This document shows, in pieces, positions 48,873-48,963 of a stretch of DNA of 48,963 nucleotides. The stretch covers positions 1-48,963 of the IMG/VR virus record IMGVR_UViG_3300030085_000471. One strand, 5' to 3'. The position numbers were made by a program, and so were the translations under genes. Below the pieces are notes generated by a model. That model did not search any database and had not been told where the DNA came from. It was given only the letters and a program-made list of their open reading frames with translations. Origin of the DNA: a virus. Each line of letters opens with the position of its first letter. Within the stretch, counting starts at the first letter, position 1.

Positions 48873-48963
48873 GTCAGTGTAAGAGGCTTTCCAGATGTTT
48901 TCATCCATCTTAACGTCTGGAGAGTCCAGCTTTGAATTATGACACAGATACCAAAAGATTACT
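48865..48963. repeat. Terminal direct repeat, right copy
   Basis: Repeats bases 1-98 exactly; the final base (T) differs from base 99 (C). Includes the terL start (48939), so the partial terL here is the same gene as 75-1850. Confidence 0.9.

Noticed and set aside
1-48963. Prophage or integrative element
   Set aside because: No integrase, excisionase, recognised repressor or attachment site was found, and the contig closes as a circle of phage genes only.

Overview
The window is most simply read as the complete genome of a short-tailed (podovirus-like), AT-rich, probably marine bacteriophage, assembled as a circle. The first 98 bases recur at the end (48865 onward), giving a unit of about 48,864 bp. 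Support: a TerS/TerL packaging pair, portal, scaffold, HK97-type capsid, two tail-tube/nozzle proteins, a long repeat-rich fibre, four large internal/virion proteins, and a T7-like replication set (SSB, primase-helicase, family A polymerase, PD-(D/E)XK nucleases) with class I ribonucleotide reductase. I found no phage RNA polymerase, integrase, repressor gene or tRNA. Near-consensus sigma70-type promoters point to transcription by the host polymerase.

Layout. (i) 47507-48963 wrapping to 1-25253, plus strand: packaging, head, tail and internal virion genes, many with start and stop codons touching or overlapping. (ii) 25255-26134: small membrane proteins in the lysis-cassette position, including a GTA-type three-TM holin candidate. 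(iii) 26142-31202, same strand: an accessory block of csgF, csgG, a curlin-like repeat protein, a FecR-domain protein, a DUF5658-like membrane protein and a CHASE2 adenylate cyclase. (iv) 31327-45211, minus strand: RNR, nucleases, polymerase, primase-helicase, SSB, a TonB-C-like membrane protein, and a string of very small early genes. (v) 45212-47506: a divergent promoter/operator region, two short rightward genes each followed by the same terminator, then an ~800 bp gene-free stretch with three perfect DnaA boxes and iterated words, a candidate replication origin.

How it may work together (inference): host RNA polymerase starts the leftward early genes from promoters near 45250 and 41270. 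Replication may start in the DnaA-box region. The late transcript starts at a perfect consensus promoter placed so close to terS that the mRNA may be leaderless, and runs about 32 kb to the cyclase gene. The curli block lies at the 3' end of this late unit right after the holin candidates, so it should be made late with the virion and lysis proteins.

The most notable content is block (iii): a lipoprotein secretion pore (CsgG), its gating partner (CsgF), a candidate exported amyloid-like substrate, and a periplasmic FecR plus CHASE2-cyclase signalling set, packed so that several signal peptides are encoded inside the 3' end of the preceding gene. Other points are a candidate ADP-ribosyltransferase-like domain and a T4-lysozyme-like domain in one internal virion protein, and a recurrent [YF]xxGGx[VI] motif in several unrelated virion proteins. 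The host cannot be fixed from sequence alone; a Gram-negative marine proteobacterium is most consistent.
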